A stretch of DNA of 55,988 bases, taken from the NCBI RefSeq assembly GCF_003347665.1, contig NZ_QDGA01000031.1, positions 1-55,988 on the forward strand. Direction: 5' to 3'. The DNA is from Microvirga calopogonii. GTDB taxonomy: Bacteria > Pseudomonadota > Alphaproteobacteria > Rhizobiales > Beijerinckiaceae. Of the stretch, positions 8,412-16,322 are shown one piece after another (the stretch's first letter is position 1; each line of letters opens with the position of its first letter). The notes beneath the pieces were generated by a model that was not told the origin of the DNA, ran no database searches, and worked only from the letters and a program-made list of their open reading frames with translations. The translations under genes and the position numbers were made by a program.

Positions 8412-8778
8412 CGGGGACCCAGAAATAGTTCTCACGGCCCAGCAAGTGACAAAAAATTCAAATGGCCGTTAATGGCACACCTGAGACCTAAGCCCGAGGG
8501 CAGCAATCCTTACGTAACCGGACGTTCTTAGAGGTCATCGGATTGGCAGAGGATGATCCGGTGCGGACTTCGATTAGTCGGGTCCTGTAGCGCGCGTACG
8601 ACACAATCTTGTAGTGGAGTCGCACCGGCGCTTTTCTGGATGTTCTCCAGCATTCGTGCATACCCGTGATCGGGAGACAGCTGCCGTCCAAATTAGTATC
8701 TGGCCAACGAACAGATCCTGAGCGGAGAGAGATCTCGGAACACGATCGGACAGCAACTTATCTGGCTCCGGGACGCAT
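8412..8778. other. Intergenic stretch with a dispersed-repeat copy
   Basis: A 367-nt stretch between the end of the CorA-type gene and the end of a convergent receiver gene. It contains one dispersed-repeat copy (8462-8523). I see no gene and no strong terminator. Confidence 0.4.
8462..8523 (+). repeat. Dispersed intergenic repeat, copy 2
   Basis: This 62-nt segment aligns without gaps to 34549-34610, with about 48 identical positions by eye. The best block is GCAGCAATCCT followed by ACGTAACC. Its head (CCGTTAATGGCAC) is shared with the copies at 2960 and 17404. Confidence 0.55.
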
Positions 8779-9156
8779 TTATCGGAAAGTCACAGCTCCC
8801 GACAGAACCTCTTCCACTACCTCGCAGAAGGCGCTGTGCGAGAACGGTTTGGAGAGCACCGGTTGGCCTCGATAGCGCTGGAGAATGGCGCTGGAATCAT
8901 AGCCTGTTGTGAAGATGAACGGTATGCCTCGATAGCGCAAAACGTCTGCAATAGGATAAACCACCAGGCCATCGAGATTGACGTCGAGAACGGCGAGATC
9001 GAAATCCTCGTCGAGCGCCAATCCCATGGCCTGTTCGAAGTTGGCCGCTGGGCCGACGACTTGTCCTCCGAGGTCGCACACCATGTCTTCGATCAGCATT
9101 GACACCATGGTCTCGTCTTCGACAACGAGAACGCGAGGCGGCTGCGGATCGTGCAT
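8779..9156 (-). CDS. CheY-like response regulator, receiver only
   Basis: A 125-aa receiver: RVLVVEDETMVSMLIEDMV (acidic pocket), LAVLDVNLDG (phospho-acceptor Asp), FIFTTGY (Thr switch) and VLSKPFSH (Lys). The pattern VEDE...LDVNLDG...TTGYD is that of the FrzE/RpfG-like single-domain receivers abundant in Hyphomicrobiales. I chose the ATG at 9156 because GAGAGG lies 5 nt upstream; the frame is open to 9465 without family sequence. There is no output domain and no kinase nearby. It probably works as a phosphate sink or shuttle within the stress-signalling network. Confidence 0.85.
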   Translation of the reverse strand: MHDPQPPRVLVVEDETMVSMLIEDMVCDLGGQVVGPAANFEQAMGLALDEDFDLAVLDVNLDGLVVYPIADVLRYRGIPFIFTTGYDSSAILQRYRGQPVLSKPFSHSAFCEVVEEVLSGAVTFR

Positions 9157-9298
9157 CGGAACCCTCTCGACGGTCTGGACCGGGTAACTGTATCGCTGCA
9201 TTTGAGAACTCATCTGAGTATGCCGTGGGGCCGGAGCGGATCGATGGGCCCGAGTGTCAGGCGTCCTGCCGCCAGGGGCAGCAGGACTTTTCGATTGC

Positions 9299-10069
9299 TC
9301 AGGGCTGTGAGGCTTGGATATCCCGGGCTTCTTCGATGACCTGATCGAGCACGTCCGGGGTGATCTCGAGCCCGAGCTTCTCATTGAGCAGTGCAACAGG
9401 CTCCTCCGGCACACCCTGCTTCGACAGTGCGGCCAAAGCTGTGGCGGCCGCGGTGATCTCCGCATCGGTGATCTGATCTTCGGTGTTCGTACTGAGCGTC
9501 AAGGCCTTCTCGTAGGCGGCGATCAGCCCGACCGTCGAGTTCGGCGCCGCATGTAGCCGGGCTGTCGCCGAGGCGTTTACCGCATTCATGCGGCCGAGCT
9601 TGGCGGTGTCCAAACCGATGGTCTTGGCGCTGGACGCTGCCTTCTTGGTGTCGGAGGAGACTTTCGCCTCGATGCCCCTGCCATCGCGTGCGCTGCTGCG
9701 CGCCTGCTCAGCCCTTGACTGACCCTTGGCGGCAGCACCGCTGAGGTCTGAGTTGCGGCCGCTGCGATCGCTTGGGCCACCATGGGAAGTCTCACCGCCC
9801 CCACCGCGCGAACCGCCACCGGAATTTCCACCACCTGAGCCGCCTCCGTGGCCTCCGCCGGAGTTGCCACCACCGCCGCCATTTCCACCGCCGTTGCCGC
9901 CCCCATTGCCTCCGCCGTTTCCACCTCCGTTACCCCCGCCATCACCGCCTTTGGCTTGGGCTTGGAATTTCTCGAGCTTGAGGGAGGTTAGATTGAGCGA
10001 CAGTGGTTGCAGGCTGACGGCCAGACCGAGAGCGAAGGCCGAGACGGTGAGAGTAAGACGTCGTGTCAT
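9299..10069 (-). CDS. Exported protein with GGGN repeat block and alpha-helical C-terminus
   Basis: A 256-aa protein. A signal peptide (MTRRLTLTVSAFALGLAVSL) leads to a short linker and then a repeat block (about residues 40-90) of GGGN units, encoded by a near-perfect 12-nt DNA repeat at about 9830-9945. The C-terminal half is alanine-rich and probably helical (EDQITDAEITAAATALAALS, then DVLDQVIEEARDIQ). GGAAGGA upstream supports the ATG at 10069. The GGGN block should be flexible and its DNA repeats may change copy number. The function is not recognised. It diverges from the DUF6502-DUF5666 pair, and the three may work together at the envelope. Confidence 0.75.
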   Translation of the reverse strand: MTRRLTLTVSAFALGLAVSLQPLSLNLTSLKLEKFQAQAKGGDGGGNGGGNGGGNGGGNGGGNGGGGGNSGGGHGGGSGGGNSGGGSRGGGGETSHGGPSDRSGRNSDLSGAAAKGQSRAEQARSSARDGRGIEAKVSSDTKKAASSAKTIGLDTAKLGRMNAVNASATARLHAAPNSTVGLIAAYEKALTLSTNTEDQITDAEITAAATALAALSKQGVPEEPVALLNEKLGLEITPDVLDQVIEEARDIQASQP

Positions 10070-10137
10070 GATGTTTCCTTCCAAAATGGGTGGGGCCTGT
10101 CGAAGCCTCGTTGAAGCGATGTTTACGTGAGAAATTT

Positions 10138-10160
10138 TCCCACATCAACCGGATGTGGGA
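10138..10160. promoter_or_regulatory. Inverted repeat in the divergent promoter
   Basis: TCCCACATC (10138-10146) and GATGTGGGA (10152-10160) form a perfect 9-bp inverted repeat with a 5-nt centre. It lies between the Gly-rich exported gene (minus) and the DUF6502 gene (plus), where an operator for both would sit. Confidence 0.4.
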
Positions 10161-10195
10161 TTGCTTCCCACGCGGGATCGCTTTACTTAATCCTC

Positions 10196-11065
10196 ATGTC
10201 CGGCGATGCCCCACGATCCCCTGAGCCCGCCAAGTTGCATGCGCCTCTGGCGCGCCTGCTGCGCCCCCTTGTGCGCCTTCTCATCCGGAGCGGAATCACC
10301 TTTCCCATGCTCGCAGAGCTGCTCCGCGAGCTTTATGTGAACGTCGCCGAGTACGATTTTGCCCTTCAGGACAAGGAGCAGACGGACAGTCGCGTCAGCC
10401 TTCTCACGGGCATTCACCGCAAGGAGGTTCGGCGGCTGCGAGGCGCGGGGGCTCCGGTCAACACGGTACCGGCGACCGTCTCGCAGACGAGCCGCATTCT
10501 CGCCCGCTGGCTCGCCGATCCAGAATTCACAGACGGCGACGGGCGCCCTCTGCCTCTCCCGCGCATAGCGGAGCCGACGCAGCCATCCTTCGAGCGCCTC
10601 GTTGCCTCCGTCACCCGCGACGTGCGCCCACGTGCCGTGCTGGACGAGTGGCTCGACCGCAAGCTGGTTGTGCTGGATGACGATGAACGGGCGGTGCTGG
10701 CCGAGGCGGCATATGTGCCGCGCGGCGGAGATGATCAGCAACTCTACTATCTCGGGCGTAACCTGCATGACCACATCGCCGCTGCGGTCGCGAATGTGGA
10801 AGCTCAATCACCCCCATTCCTTGAGCGGGCTGTCCACTACGACGGGCTGACAAAAGAACTGGCCGAGCAGCTGCAGCAGCGATCCCGCGACGTAGCCATG
10901 GAAGCTCTCCAGACGCTGAACCGTGAAGCCCACGTCGCCAGCGACAAGGCTCCCCCGGGACTGTGGCGCTGGAACTTCGGCGTTTATGTCTATTCCGAAG
11001 AGGTCGTGCCGCCGTCCGCCGCAAAGATATCGGCCGATAACAATGATAAGGAACACAGGGCGTGA
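10196..11065 (+). CDS. DUF6502 family protein
   Basis: A 289-aa cytoplasmic protein of the DUF6502 family. The N-terminal part (LRPLVRLLIRSGITFPMLAE, then VSLLTGIHRKEVRRLRGAG) looks like a helix-turn-helix fold, so DNA binding is possible but unproven. The rest is mixed alpha/beta. The frame is open from 10127; family starts favour the ATG at 10196. Its stop overlaps the GTG of the next gene by 4 nt (GTGA), so the two are translated together. A DUF6502 gene next to a DUF5666 gene is a recurring pair in proteobacteria, without known function. Confidence 0.8.
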   Translation: MSGDAPRSPEPAKLHAPLARLLRPLVRLLIRSGITFPMLAELLRELYVNVAEYDFALQDKEQTDSRVSLLTGIHRKEVRRLRGAGAPVNTVPATVSQTSRILARWLADPEFTDGDGRPLPLPRIAEPTQPSFERLVASVTRDVRPRAVLDEWLDRKLVVLDDDERAVLAEAAYVPRGGDDQQLYYLGRNLHDHIAAAVANVEAQSPPFLERAVHYDGLTKELAEQLQQRSRDVAMEALQTLNREAHVASDKAPPGLWRWNFGVYVYSEEVVPPSAAKISADNNDKEHRA

Positions 11066-12300
11066 AGGATCATGCTGCCTCGCTTGCACGAACCTCTGCT
11101 GGCTGGCTTGCGGCCCTCATGCTGCTTGCCGCGCCGCTGAGCATGGCCTGGGGCCAGAACGGGCAGGATCGCGGCATTGGTGGCACCGGCGTGGTCGCGG
11201 ACGATCAGGATGGCGACCGGGGCATCGGCGGCACCGGTATGATGGGGCGGATCCGCGGCTTCGGCAGCATCATCGTCAACGGCCTGCACGTGAACTATGC
11301 GCCAGACGTGCCGGTGCGGATCGACGGACAGGCTCGGACGGCTTCCGATCTGAAGATCGGGCAGGTGGTGCGAGTGGTGGCCGAGAACCGCAACGGCGTG
11401 TTGGCCACACGGCAGATCGATGTCGCCAGTGAGGTTGTCGGCACAATTGAGACGGTGAGCGGCACAACCCTGAAGGTGCTTGGCCAGACCGTTTCGACAA
11501 ATGCGCTTCACGCCTCGAGTCAATGGCAGCGCGGAGATCGTGTGGCGGTGTTCGGCCTGCGGCGGCCGGATGGGATGATCGTCGCAAGTCTGATCGAGCG
11601 CCGGGACTGGGGTCCCGAAAGGATCGCAGGACGCGTGATCAGATCCCGTGACGGCAGTCTCGGAATTGGGGCCTTGAGGCTCGCCGGAGCGGATCCTGCA
11701 CTCGTCGGGACCCGGGTTGCTCTTGAAGGCACCTATGCCGATGGCACGCTCCAGGTTACCGGAACTGCCCGGGAGCGGGATCTCCTGGGAGCCAACATCC
11801 GCCGCTTCTCCATCGAGGCTTATGTGGAGCGAACGCGGAGCGGGCTGCGCCTGGGATTGGGGCTTGATATTGCGGGCCGTGCCCGGTCACTTCCCGTCGG
11901 GTCATATGCTCCTGCGGTTGTGACTGTCATCTCCGACCGGAGAGGGCGCCTGAGCGTCGAAGGCTTATCCCTCGAAGGAAAGCCGACCCTGTCGGGCGGA
12001 TCGCCCCAGGGGCAGGATCCTGGCGGTTCCCGCAGCCTGCCGTCGGATACGCGCGGGCGTGGTGCCTCGCACCGCGATGTGAGCCCCGGATCCAGCCCGT
12101 CGCGCAACAATTCTTCCTCCGGGAACGCTCGTGGACACGACGATCATGGCAACTCTTCCGGCAGCCGCTCCGATGGCAACGGTGGCGGCAACCACGGAGG
12201 CGGTCGTGGGGGAGACAACGGCGACAGCGGATCTCGCGGCGGTTCGGGAGGCTCCGGCCAAGGGGGGAACAGCGGTGGGAACGGCGGCGGAAGACGCTAG
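11062..12300 (+). CDS. Exported DUF5666 protein with Gly/Ser-rich tail
   Basis: A 412-aa protein with a signal peptide (residues 1-31, to AWGQ). The repeated motif DRGIGGTG occurs at about residues 36 and 52. Two or more DUF5666 beta-rich modules follow (for example RIRGFGSIIVNGLHVNY, then VVGTIETVSGTTLKVLGQTV). From about residue 310 the chain is low-complexity Gly/Ser/Asn/Arg and ends GGNGGGRR. The GTG start overlaps the DUF6502 stop (GTGA). It should be periplasmic or surface located. DUF5666 modules resemble small OB-like barrels, but no activity is established. The tail matches that of the protein at 3273-4082. Confidence 0.8.
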   Translation: MKDHAASLARTSAGWLAALMLLAAPLSMAWGQNGQDRGIGGTGVVADDQDGDRGIGGTGMMGRIRGFGSIIVNGLHVNYAPDVPVRIDGQARTASDLKIGQVVRVVAENRNGVLATRQIDVASEVVGTIETVSGTTLKVLGQTVSTNALHASSQWQRGDRVAVFGLRRPDGMIVASLIERRDWGPERIAGRVIRSRDGSLGIGALRLAGADPALVGTRVALEGTYADGTLQVTGTARERDLLGANIRRFSIEAYVERTRSGLRLGLGLDIAGRARSLPVGSYAPAVVTVISDRRGRLSVEGLSLEGKPTLSGGSPQGQDPGGSRSLPSDTRGRGASHRDVSPGSSPSRNNSSSGNARGHDDHGNSSGSRSDGNGGGNHGGGRGGDNGDSGSRGGSGGSGQGGNSGGNGGGRR

Positions 12301-12478
12301 TTCTGGCAAGCGGAGGCCGTTCGTTCCATGACATGGGCTGTCAGGCTGGCGAGAAGAGCCAGCCCACCATGGGTGGGACCCTTGATATGATTAGAGCCCC
12401 CCTGGCGAGGACATGACCGGCCCTCAACAGGGTGGCACAGGCCGCATCATGCCGTCGAGGTCCAAGCCCCGATCCGCT

Positions 12479-12504
12479 GGAAACCGGTCGTCGGTTCGTT
12501 CGTT
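12479..12504 (+). promoter_or_regulatory. Near-consensus EcfG-type promoter
   Basis: GGAAA (12479-12483), 17-nt spacer, CGTT (12501-12504), one mismatch from the EcfG consensus. It lies 35 nt before the small membrane-protein start at 12539. Confidence 0.4.
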
Positions 12505-12538
12505 GCCTATCGTGCGTGATGATTGGCACGGAGGGTTC

Positions 12539-12691
12539 ATGATGGCCCCTGCGGATTGGTTGGCGCGGTACGGCTGCACCGCCCTCATCGTGGTGTCCTT
12601 CACCTTCATTGGCGCCATCGTTGCCTGGCCTCTGCTGCGCCCGCTTTGGTCGGCCCAGGTCACCATTGCCCAGTTTGTCCCTCGAGACTAG
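12539..12691 (+). CDS. Small single-helix membrane protein
   Basis: A 50-aa protein (MMAPADWLARYG, then a hydrophobic helix CTALIVVSFTFIGAIVAWPL and a short tail). A strong GGAGGG site lies just upstream of the ATG pair. The frame is open to 12413, but the ribosome site and the candidate stress promoter both point to 12539. No family recognised. It is one of several tiny membrane proteins in this stress region. Confidence 0.6.
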   Translation: MMAPADWLARYGCTALIVVSFTFIGAIVAWPLLRPLWSAQVTIAQFVPRD

Positions 12692-13003
12692 AGATAGCGG
12701 GTTCCGCCGACGTGGATTTGGTTGGCTCGGACTGCATGCAAGCCCTTGGACGCCATCGCCCGCAGGGGAGAGTTTCTCGTTTGCAAAGTGGCATTGCTCA
12801 CCACCGAGCTGGAGCAGCAGGACCAGACCGGGATCGCGTCCATACTTCAACAAGCAAGCTAGCAGCATAGGAACTCCAGCGCACGGAACCGCGCCCTTGC
12901 CGTGGCGCCGGATCAGGGGCCATGGCCCTCCTGAAACCAGCATTCCGATTTCGCGCTCCTCAACCGGAGGCGCTGACGAGGTGAGGTGAGGCCGGTGTGC
13001 CGT
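12692..13003. other. Intergenic stretch, nothing clear
   Basis: A 312-nt stretch between convergent genes. Open frames here lack family features and ribosome sites. I see no gene, repeat or clear terminator. Confidence 0.4.
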
Positions 13004-13300
13004 CTACTTGCGTTTGTCGTTGTCGTATACGTTGGTCCGGCCCGTGGTCGTCCCGGTGCTGGCCGAGGTGCCGGTCGTGCCTGTCGTGGTGGTCCGTGAC
13101 CGCCCACGCATGAAGTACCAGACGAGGCCGGCAATGATCGCCAGGCCGATGATGATCCAAAGCAAGGAGGCGCCGCCGCCATCGGTTGTTGCGGGCGCGG
13201 CGGGCGAACCGGACGTCGCGGGCGGCGTGGCCTGGGCGAGGGCATCGTTCACCGCAGCGAGTGTCACGATCGTCGAAGTGTAATATCTTTTGAGCATCAT
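13004..13300 (-). CDS. Small exported/membrane protein with Thr-rich cytoplasmic tail
   Basis: A 98-aa protein: an N-terminal signal-like segment (MMLKRYYTSTIVTLAAVNDA), a Pro/Ala/Thr linker, one strong membrane helix (LLWIIIGLAIIAGLVWYFM), then a basic Arg/Thr/Gly-rich tail ending NDKRK. GAGAGGACC before the ATG is a fair ribosome site. An exact EcfG promoter lies just upstream (13331-13355), so it is very probably a general-stress protein. Its fold type (TM plus Thr/Gly-rich tail) is seen in Methylobacteriaceae without known function. Confidence 0.75.
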   Translation of the reverse strand: MMLKRYYTSTIVTLAAVNDALAQATPPATSGSPAAPATTDGGGASLLWIIIGLAIIAGLVWYFMRGRSRTTTTGTTGTSASTGTTTGRTNVYDNDKRK

Positions 13301-13330
13301 GGTCCTCTCCCGGCCACAGGGCTACGGATC

Positions 13331-13355
13331 AACGTTGGCCCCAAGTCCGCGTTCC
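13331..13355 (-). promoter_or_regulatory. EcfG-type general stress promoter
   Basis: On the minus strand, GGAAC (13355-13351), 16-nt spacer and CGTT (13334-13331), an exact consensus. It lies about 30 nt before the gene starting at 13300. Confidence 0.75.
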
Positions 13356-13403
13356 TCTCACCGCAAGGGCCGGGATGCTCCAGTCCTTGCGGTGCCCGGG
13401 CTC

Positions 13404-14009
13404 TCAGACCCAGCGGCCGGAGACCTCCTCCTCCGTCGGCAGTCGCCCGTCCGGGGTGAATTGGTCGACCGCGTCGGGCAGTTCCTCCGAAAGTTCGGAC
13501 AGGAGCTGCTGGCGCGGCAATCCGGTCTGCTGCTCCAGTTCGTCGAGCGTGTCCGACCCGAGCGCCTGCGAGAGTTCGTCGGGGGCAATGCGTCGGTTCT
13601 GGCCCGGGCCGACCCAGGAGTCGACGTGGTCGCCGTAGCCGTTCTGGCGGAACTGGTCTAACAACCCGCCTAGGCTGCCCCCGCCAGCACCGGCGCCGCC
13701 GAGCAGCCCACCCAGCAAGCCCCCGAGACCTCCGGGAAGGGCGCTGCCGAGACCACCGGATGTCCCGCCGCCAAGACCTCCGCCCTGACCGCCGAGCATG
13801 CCGCCGAGACCGCCCTGGCCACCCAGGATGTCCCCGAGCCCTCCGCCCATGTGGCCACCCTGCGAACCGGAGCGGTAGTGCTGGAAGGCCTTGGCGGCCA
13901 GGAGCATCATGAGAGCCTTCACGATCGGCGAGGTCGCACCGCCGCGTCCCTGCATCGAGGTGCCTCCAGCGCCCATCATGTTACCCAGGATCGAGTCGAG
14001 CAGTCCCAT
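13404..14009 (-). CDS. YidB-type (DUF937) protein
   Basis: A 201-aa protein of the DUF937/YidB group. It starts MGLLDSILGNMMG, has a Gly/Leu repeat middle (residues about 50-115), and a conserved end with NGYGDHVDSWVGPGQNRRI and then ALGSDTLDELEQQTGL. The GDHVDSWVGxGxN motif is the family hallmark. No signal peptide. The role is unknown, although YidB proteins are widespread and often sit near stress genes. AGGAG 7-8 nt upstream supports the ATG. It is the next gene downstream of the DUF2382 gene, but a strong hairpin at 14079-14105 separates them. Confidence 0.85.
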   Translation of the reverse strand: MGLLDSILGNMMGAGGTSMQGRGGATSPIVKALMMLLAAKAFQHYRSGSQGGHMGGGLGDILGGQGGLGGMLGGQGGGLGGGTSGGLGSALPGGLGGLLGGLLGGAGAGGGSLGGLLDQFRQNGYGDHVDSWVGPGQNRRIAPDELSQALGSDTLDELEQQTGLPRQQLLSELSEELPDAVDQFTPDGRLPTEEEVSGRWV

Positions 14010-14078
14010 CGCAATCTCCTGTTTTGCGCCGTGTCGCGGCCCAATGTGATGTCCCAGGCCGGAGGCCCGGAATGGGGA

Positions 14079-14105
14079 GGGAAGCCCGGCTCAGCCGGGC
14101 TTCCC
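14079..14105 (-). terminator. Strong hairpin after the DUF2382 gene
   Basis: A perfect 12-bp stem (GGGAAGCCCGGC / GCCGGGCTTCCC) with a 3-nt loop, 7 nt beyond the stop of the minus-strand gene ending at 14113. There is no T-run on the minus strand, so it may act with Rho or as an RNA-end stabiliser. Confidence 0.6.
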
Positions 14106-14112
14106 TTTACCC

Positions 14113-15150
14113 TCAGCGGGTGCGGCTGCTCGGGCTGCCCGTGGTGCCCGTCCGCGAGAAGGCATTGCCGCGCTCGTCTTCGACGTCGACCTCGGTCTTG
14201 CGCACGGTGTCCGAGATCGTTTCGGTGCGCTGGTCGGCTTCCTTGCGCACGACCACTTCCTCGACAACGCGGGCTTCCTTCGAGACGACAGCTTCCTCGG
14301 CCCGCTCCTCCACCTCGATGGTGCGCTCCTGGAAGGGATCGCCGGCGATGGCACCAGCCTGCGTCGTGCTCGAGACCGGGCGGCGCTCCACGTCGACGCG
14401 CTCCTCGCGCAGAGTGACCTGCTCCTGCACGGGCCGCTCGATCACACGCGAGTGAAGACGCACGCGACCGCGGTTCACCTCGCGCTTGCCGACGTGCAGC
14501 TCTTCCTCGGCGACCGGGATAACCTCATCGGTGCCGCGAGCCGTGGACGAGGCTCGGTCCGCTTGCCCAGTCGCACCTGTCGCGGTGGCGCTGGCACCCG
14601 TCCAGCCCTCGGAGCGCCAGGTGTTCTCGCGCTCGTCGAAGTCGACCGTGCCCTCGTCATCGAGGATATCGACAATCCGGTCGACCTCTGCGTCGGAGGC
14701 ACGCACGGTCACCAGGGCACCGCCGCGGCGGACGCCCTCGGCATAGGCATGGGCATCATTCTCGTCGACGCCGGCGTCAACGAGCGCGCCCGTCAGTCCG
14801 CCGATGGCTGCACCGGCTCCGGCACCAACGAGAGTGGACACCAGCCAACCCGCCGCCACGACAGGACCGAGCCCCGGGATGGCAAGCATGCCGAGACCGG
14901 CAAGCAGGCCTGCGCCGCCGCCCGCCAGCGTGCCGACGGTGGCGCCCGTTCCGGCGCCGTCGCTGACATCGTCATCACGATAGTTTGTGCCGTCGAAGGT
15001 GCGGCTGGCATGCGACGAGTAGCGGTCACCCTCGTTGTTGGCGATCAGGCTGATGTTGCTGCGGGGAACGCCGGCGGCCTCCAGGCGGCGAACGGCCTCC
15101 GAGGCATCCTCGTAGCTGTCAAAGAACGATGTGAGAGTCTTGTTTGTCAT
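14113..15150 (-). CDS. Stress protein with GSP17M-like head and DUF2382 (YsnF) tail
   Basis: A 345-aa protein with three parts. Residues 1-60 resemble the general stress protein 17M domain (SFFDSYEDASEAVRRLEAAG). Residues 75-135 are a Gly/Ala-rich glycine-zipper-like segment (GAGAGAAIGGLTGALVDAGV) that could insert in or coat membranes. Residues about 205-320 form a DUF2382/YsnF domain (VIPVAEEELHVGKREVNRG, then VTLREERVDVERRPV). YsnF domains are general-stress proteins without known biochemistry. A second DUF2382 protein lies at 15772-16287, on the other side of a small exported gene. The ribosome site is weak (GGAAC just before the ATG). Confidence 0.88.
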   Translation of the reverse strand: MTNKTLTSFFDSYEDASEAVRRLEAAGVPRSNISLIANNEGDRYSSHASRTFDGTNYRDDDVSDGAGTGATVGTLAGGGAGLLAGLGMLAIPGLGPVVAAGWLVSTLVGAGAGAAIGGLTGALVDAGVDENDAHAYAEGVRRGGALVTVRASDAEVDRIVDILDDEGTVDFDERENTWRSEGWTGASATATGATGQADRASSTARGTDEVIPVAEEELHVGKREVNRGRVRLHSRVIERPVQEQVTLREERVDVERRPVSSTTQAGAIAGDPFQERTIEVEERAEEAVVSKEARVVEEVVVRKEADQRTETISDTVRKTEVDVEDERGNAFSRTGTTGSPSSRTR

Positions 15151-15231
15151 GTCTGTTCCACTTTCTTGGAAAAGGGTGCGGTTGCGCGACCCACCTTAGG
15201 TGCTGCGCCAATGGGGTGATGGAGAGTGGGC

Positions 15232-15570
15232 TTACTGGGTCTGGACAGTGCCCTTGTAGTCGATCCCCACGCTGACGGACTTGCCGTCGCGCTGGGCCTT
15301 GCCGCGCCAGATGCCCTGATCGTCCTTGCGCAGTTCGGTGACGTTGCTGAAGCCCTGCGCCTCAAGCCGGGAGCGCGCCTGCGCCTCCGTGAAGCTGTTG
15401 GCACCGGGCTCGACTGCGCCCGTGGTCTGCGGACTGTCGGCGGGCTTGTGGGTGACGGCAGGATTCGACGAGCCGCTGTTGTTCGTCGGCTGGGTCGCCG
15501 AAGTTTGGGCCATCGCCGCCGTAGTCAAGGCCGACAGGACGGCCAGAGTTGCAAAGCCGAGGCGTCTCAA
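15232..15570 (-). CDS. Small exported PepSY-like protein
   Basis: A 112-aa exported protein. The signal peptide is RRLGFATLAVLSALTTAAMA, followed by a Thr/Asn/Ser linker. A C-terminal module of about 50 aa (FTEAQARSRLEAQGFSNVTE, then IWRGKAQRDGKSVSVGIDY) fits the PepSY-like/BBP-type fold found in small Hyphomicrobiales periplasmic proteins. I place the start at the TTG at 15570, with AGGAG 7-8 nt upstream; the frame is open to 15591. Such modules may act as chaperone or peptidase-inhibitor domains, but this is only a fold analogy. Confidence 0.7.
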   Translation of the reverse strand: MRRLGFATLAVLSALTTAAMAQTSATQPTNNSGSSNPAVTHKPADSPQTTGAVEPGANSFTEAQARSRLEAQGFSNVTELRKDDQGIWRGKAQRDGKSVSVGIDYKGTVQTQ

Positions 15571-15720
15571 GGTGCTTCTCCTCTGTATCAAACACGTAGG
15601 GGCTCAATGTGCGACCACGGTGACTGTTCCGAATGCCACGCTTGCGTGCAGGAGGCTGTCCCCGCGAAGGAGACGGCGCGGCTGGTTTCGAACGATGCCG
15701 CTGATCCCTCTTCCGCGCCG

Positions 15721-15745
15721 GGAACTCCCCTTCCCAGCACCCGTT
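15721..15745 (+). promoter_or_regulatory. EcfG-type general stress promoter
   Basis: GGAAC (15721-15725), 16-nt spacer and CGTT (15742-15745), an exact consensus, 26 nt before the DUF2382 gene start at 15772. Confidence 0.75.
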
Positions 15746-15771
15746 GATTGTCGCTTGCCTTGAGAGGATCG

Positions 15772-16287
15772 ATGGCCAACCCCGTCCAGAACCCGAATGC
15801 GCCCCTGGATAACCAGGACCAGGTACCTGTCCTTGATGATGCCTTGAGGAGCGATCCTCGAACCGTGGCGGAGGAGATCCTCCCTGTCGTCGAGGAGAGA
15901 GCCGTCATCGATAAGCAGCAAGTTTCGACCGGGCATGTGCGGGTGCGGACGGTCACCGATACCGTCGAGGATGTGGCCCACGCGTCTGTGCAGTGGGAGG
16001 ACGTTGAGGTCACCCGCGTTCCCATCGACAGAGAGGTCGAGACCGCACCGGACATCAGGACCGACGGTGACGTCACGATCGTGCCGGTGGTCGAGGAGGT
16101 GCTCGTGGTCGAGAAGCGCCTGGTGCTCAAGGAGGAACTGCACATCCGGCGCCGCATCGAAACCGAAACCGTCGAGGTGCCGGTCACCTTGCGCAAGCAG
16201 CGCGCGATCGTGCAGCGTGAGGCTCCGGATGGCGCGGTCGTCGACGATAAAGCGGACCCGGAAACTGAAAAGCCGCCTCCGCGTTGA
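15772..16287 (+). CDS. DUF2382 (YsnF) stress protein
   Basis: A 171-aa protein made almost entirely of a DUF2382/YsnF domain: EEILPVVEERAVIDKQQVST, a middle segment VTRVPIDREVETAPDIRTDG, and then VEKRLVLKEELHIRRRIETE. It is acidic and charged, with no signal peptide. GAGAGG sits 4 nt before the ATG at 15772; the frame is open to 15748. The exact EcfG promoter just upstream supports general-stress induction. Compared with the protein at 14113-15150 it lacks the glycine-zipper head. Confidence 0.88.
   Translation: MANPVQNPNAPLDNQDQVPVLDDALRSDPRTVAEEILPVVEERAVIDKQQVSTGHVRVRTVTDTVEDVAHASVQWEDVEVTRVPIDREVETAPDIRTDGDVTIVPVVEEVLVVEKRLVLKEELHIRRRIETETVEVPVTLRKQRAIVQREAPDGAVVDDKADPETEKPPPR
16260..16285 (+). 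promoter_or_regulatory. Possible EcfG-type promoter inside the end of the YsnF gene
   Basis: GGAAA, 17-nt spacer and CGTT, about 38 nt before the DUF6766 gene start. One mismatch, and it overlaps coding sequence, so the call is weak. Confidence 0.25.
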
Positions 16288-16322
16288 CGAACCGTAGCCG
16301 TTCACGAGCGTGAGGTCAGTGT

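Noticed and set aside
9830..9945. Minisatellite in the Gly-rich gene as a CRISPR-like array
   Set aside because: The 12-nt repeats encode GGGN units in frame with no spacers, so they are a protein-coding repeat.
12341..12943. 200-aa minus-strand open frame
   Set aside because: Arg/Gly/His-rich composition typical of a GC-rich shadow frame, and it covers the better-supported small membrane gene at 12539.
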